Shown here one piece after another: positions 31,637 through 34,028 of a stretch of DNA of 34,028 nt. The position numbers were made by a program, and so were the translations under genes. This DNA comes from an uncultured Duncaniella sp. Lineage in GTDB: Bacteria > Bacteroidota > Bacteroidia > Bacteroidales > Muribaculaceae. Position 1 is the stretch's first letter. Every line of letters begins with the position of its first letter. Below the pieces are notes generated by a model, which ran no database searches, was not told the DNA's origin, and worked only from the letters and a program-made list of their open reading frames with translations. The stretch lies in assembly GCA_910578615.1 (NCBI GenBank), contig CAJTRI010000006.1, positions 1-34,028 on the forward strand. The letters run 5' to 3'.

Positions 31637-34028
31637 CTAAATCTTATTGTTTTTCTTTTCCTGTGACACATCGGCATTTTTCTCATCCGTCATACGGCAC
31701 TGCAACTCAAACTCCTTGGGAGTCATGCCAAACTGTTTCTGGAACTGTTTTATAAAATAGGACGGCGAACTCATCCCCACAAGAAAGCACACCTCGCTTA
31801 CCCTATATCTGCCGGACGAGATCAGCTCGACCGCCTTTTTAAGCCTTATCAGACGGATGAAATCCGTCGGCGACGTACCGGCCAATGCCTTGATCTTGCG
31901 GTGAAGGCTTGAACGCGACATGTTCACCAGTTCAGACATACGCTCTACTCCGAAATTGGAATCAACGAGATTTTCCTCAATTATCGACACGATGTGGGCA
32001 AGGAGTTCGTCATCAGCCTTGTTCATACCTATTTGCGGGCTGAACATCAACGGTTTGCGTCTGAATGCCTCCTTTTCCCTCCGCCTGTTTTCAAAAATAG
32101 ATGTTATCTGCGCCATCAGATACTTGAATGAGAACGGTTTCTCAATATAGGCTTCCGCGCCTACCTTCAACCCTTTGACCTTGCTGTCAAGGTCGTTCTT
32201 GGCGGTGAGCAGCACAATCGGGACATGGCTGTACTCGATATTTGATTTCACCTCTTTGCACAGATCCAGACCGTTCATCTCAGGCATCATTATGTCAGAT
32301 ATTATTAGGTCTACGTGCCGCGCCGACAGTATTTCAAGAGCCTCGACCCCGTTGGCCGCCTGTTCCACCATAAACGAGTGACGCAGCTTGTCAACCAAGA
32401 AGTTTCGCAACTCCTTGTTATCCTCGACAATAAGGATGGTCTCGGCCGCATTGTCATCAGTCTCGACAATCTCTTCAGCCTCATAGGCCGTATTGTCGTT
32501 TACAGCTCTTATTGCAGCCGGCAGCTCATCTTTAAGAGCAGGTAACTCGACCGTGAAACAATTCATGCCGTCTAACTGCGAAAACCTGATGACACCCCCC
32601 ATCATCTCGGTCAGCGAACGTGACAGGGAAAGCCCTATGCCTGAGCTGGCATGTTCGTTGGCATTACGCTTCATCTGATAGAACGGCTCAAACACCATCT
32701 CTCCAAGTTCGTCAGGAATCAATGGGCCGTCGTTGACAAAGATTATCCGTATGTTTCCATCATTTACAGTGGCTTTAACGGAAATATCATATGCCGAATA
32801 TTTTATCGCATTAGAGAAAAGATTGTTAAACACCTTGACAAGCGCGTTCCTGTCTCCCGAGACATACGCAGGCTCGTCACTGAGAGTCAGTTCCATACGG
32901 CGCCCTTCCGAAAGAGCCATAGACCTGAATCTCTGAAATACATCATTGAGAACCTCCTGTACATCCACGGCGGTGAACGTCAACACCATGTGGTTATTGT
33001 CAATCTTGCGGAAGTCAAGCAACTGGTTTATGAGCGTAAGCAATTCCGAGGTGTTGCGACTCATTATTTTCAGATTGCCGCGTATATCCTTATCCGAAAT
33101 ATCCATTTCAAGCATCGACTCCAACGGCCCGTTGATAAGCGTCAAAGGAGTACGTATCTCATGGGCTATCTGGGTAAAAAAGTCTATTTTGGAACGATAC
33201 AGCTCTTTCTCTTTCTCAATTTCAAAGAGTTTCTGCTGTTGCTGCGCCTTGTTGTGATCCTTCCGCTTGATCCACCACACCATGGCGCATAAAATCACCA
33301 CTATGATGACACCATATAGGATATATGCCCATATCGATAGATACCACGGCGGCAGAATCTTTATTTTAAGTACGGCTGGCTGTTCCTGCCACACCCCGTC
33401 ATTGTTGAATCCTTTGACAAGGAATGTATAGTTTCCGGGGGCGAGATTGGCATATGACACACTTTGGTTATCAGTGGTATATATCCAGTCCTCATCTACG
33501 TCCTGCATTTTATAGGCATATCCGTTAGCCGACGGTTCGGTATAACTGAGGGTAGAAAACTGAATGCCTATGCTGCTGCGGTTGTGGTCAAGCTCGATTT
33601 CCCTGACCTTGGTGATACTGCACCGCTTACCGTCAATGTCATCTATAACATAGTAATCGGTTCCGTCTATGGTCAGCTTGGTTATGTAGACCGGCGGGAC
33701 ATATGTGTTGCTGAGACGATGATATGGATTAAAGGATACAAGTCCCTCACTACTGCCAAAATAAAATGTTCCGTCAGATCCTTCAATTGCCGACTTATAG
33801 TTAAACTGATTAGATGGCAGACCATCTTCAGTAGTAAAAGTTTTAATTTTGCAATCGGGGGGGGTAAAAAGTACTAATCCGTTATTAGTTCCAAACCATA
33901 AGTTATAATTTTTATCTTCAAGCATTTTATATGCCGTATCATCCGGAAGGCCATGTTCTACCGATATCGTTGTGAAATTATTCTCACTCTCATTGTAACG
34001 GCATATTCCGCCGCGATCGGTCGAGAAC
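31637..34028 (-). CDS. Hybrid two-component system regulator (HTCS), 5' end outside the window
   Basis: About 796 residues are visible; the frame is open to the window edge and the start lies beyond 34028. Order: the last part of a periplasmic Reg_prop propeller (TDRGGICRYN, KNYNLWFGTNNGLVLF), a Y_Y_Y domain, one membrane segment (WYLSIWAYILYGVIIVVILCAMVWW) and a coiled linker. Then comes a histidine kinase (phospho-His in TQIAHEIRTPL, N-box NLFSNAIKYS, G-box SSGIGLSLSRSL) followed by a receiver domain (LIVEDNKEL, Asp in IISDIMMPEMNG). It ends in an AraC-type helix-turn-helix (MSRSSLHRKIKALAGTSPTDFI). HTCS proteins bind oligosaccharides in the periplasm and activate their own polysaccharide-utilisation operon. 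Here the GH43 gene starts 4 bases downstream, so the regulator appears to be part of the operon it controls. Confidence 0.95.
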   Translation of the reverse strand, partial: FSTDRGGICRYNESENNFTTISVEHGLPDDTAYKMLEDKNYNLWFGTNNGLVLFTPPDCKIKTFTTEDGLPSNQFNYKSAIEGSDGTFYFGSSEGLVSFNPYHRLSNTYVPPVYITKLTIDGTDYYVIDDIDGKRCSITKVREIELDHNRSSIGIQFSTLSYTEPSANGYAYKMQDVDEDWIYTTDNQSVSYANLAPGNYTFLVKGFNNDGVWQEQPAVLKIKILPPWYLSIWAYILYGVIIVVILCAMVWWIKRKDHNKAQQQQKLFEIEKEKELYRSKIDFFTQIAHEIRTPLTLINGPLESMLEMDISDKDIRGNLKIMSRNTSELLTLINQLLDFRKIDNNHMVLTFTAVDVQEVLNDVFQRFRSMALSEGRRMELTLSDEPAYVSGDRNALVKVFNNLFSNAIKYSAYDISVKATVNDGNIRIIFVNDGPLIPDELGEMVFEPFYQMKRNANEHASSGIGLSLSRSLTEMMGGVIRFSQLDGMNCFTVELPALKDELPAAIRAVNDNTAYEAEEIVETDDNAAETILIVEDNKELRNFLVDKLRHSFMVEQAANGVEALEILSARHVDLIISDIMMPEMNGLDLCKEVKSNIEYSHVPIVLLTAKNDLDSKVKGLKVGAEAYIEKPFSFKYLMAQITSIFENRRREKEAFRRKPLMFSPQIGMNKADDELLAHIVSIIEENLVDSNFGVERMSELVNMSRSSLHRKIKALAGTSPTDFIRLIRLKKAVELISSGRYRVSEVCFLVGMSSPSYFIKQFQKQFGMTPKEFELQCRMTDEKNADVSQEKKNNKI

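Noticed and set aside
1..34028. CRISPR arrays, tRNA or rRNA genes, prophage or toxin-antitoxin modules.
   Set aside because: No regular spaced repeats, cloverleaf-like segments or matching proteins were noticed; a covariance-model scan would be decisive for RNAs.

Overview
The window looks like a gut Bacteroidales chromosome, possibly Muribaculaceae or a relative (family level is a guess). The signs are Bacteroidetes-type promoters (TTTG, about 20 bases, then TAnnTTTG), a hybrid two-component regulator over a glycan-degradation operon, an UpxY-type capsule antiterminator, C-terminal sorting-like tails on secreted proteins, and a TonB-receptor-like outer-membrane barrel. No tRNA, rRNA, CRISPR array or IS element was seen.

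Left end (1-3965): the start of a phase-variable surface-polysaccharide locus, read on the minus strand. A tyrosine recombinase (2763-3965) lies beside a 296-bp segment (2443-2738) bounded by perfect 34-bp inverted repeats. Inside, a strong promoter points at the locus, so it is drawn in the ON state. The first gene is an UpxY/NusG-like antiterminator whose N-terminal half is a tyrosine-recombinase fold that has lost its catalytic residues. Next come an unknown 276-aa protein, translationally coupled in the place usually held by upxZ, and a nucleotide-sugar dehydrogenase that runs off the window. The fusion and the switch are the most unusual content.

Middle (4209-19818), mostly plus strand and ordinary: a secreted GH9 glycosidase, a DUF1846 protein, a convergent VanX-like dipeptidase, a secreted TPR protein, then lysC-lysA with an OPT-family transporter ending at a clear terminator, a MATE exporter and a large outer-membrane barrel protein. 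Two genes here have promoters so close to the ATG that their mRNAs would be almost leaderless.

Right part (19980-34028): a lipoprotein of the CotH kinase family sits between two direct repeats and is more AT-rich than its neighbours. The rest is a minus-strand carbohydrate operon: a hybrid two-component system (5' end outside the window), a GH43 resembling exo-beta-1,3-galactanases, an FG-GAP propeller protein, a GH2 enzyme with an inserted discoidin-like domain, a sialate O-acetylesterase-like esterase, and a protein with three CBM6-like modules that may have its own promoter. No SusC/SusD pair is visible. The set suggests sensing and secreted breakdown of a decorated, possibly galactose-rich, plant or host glycan; the substrate is inferred only.
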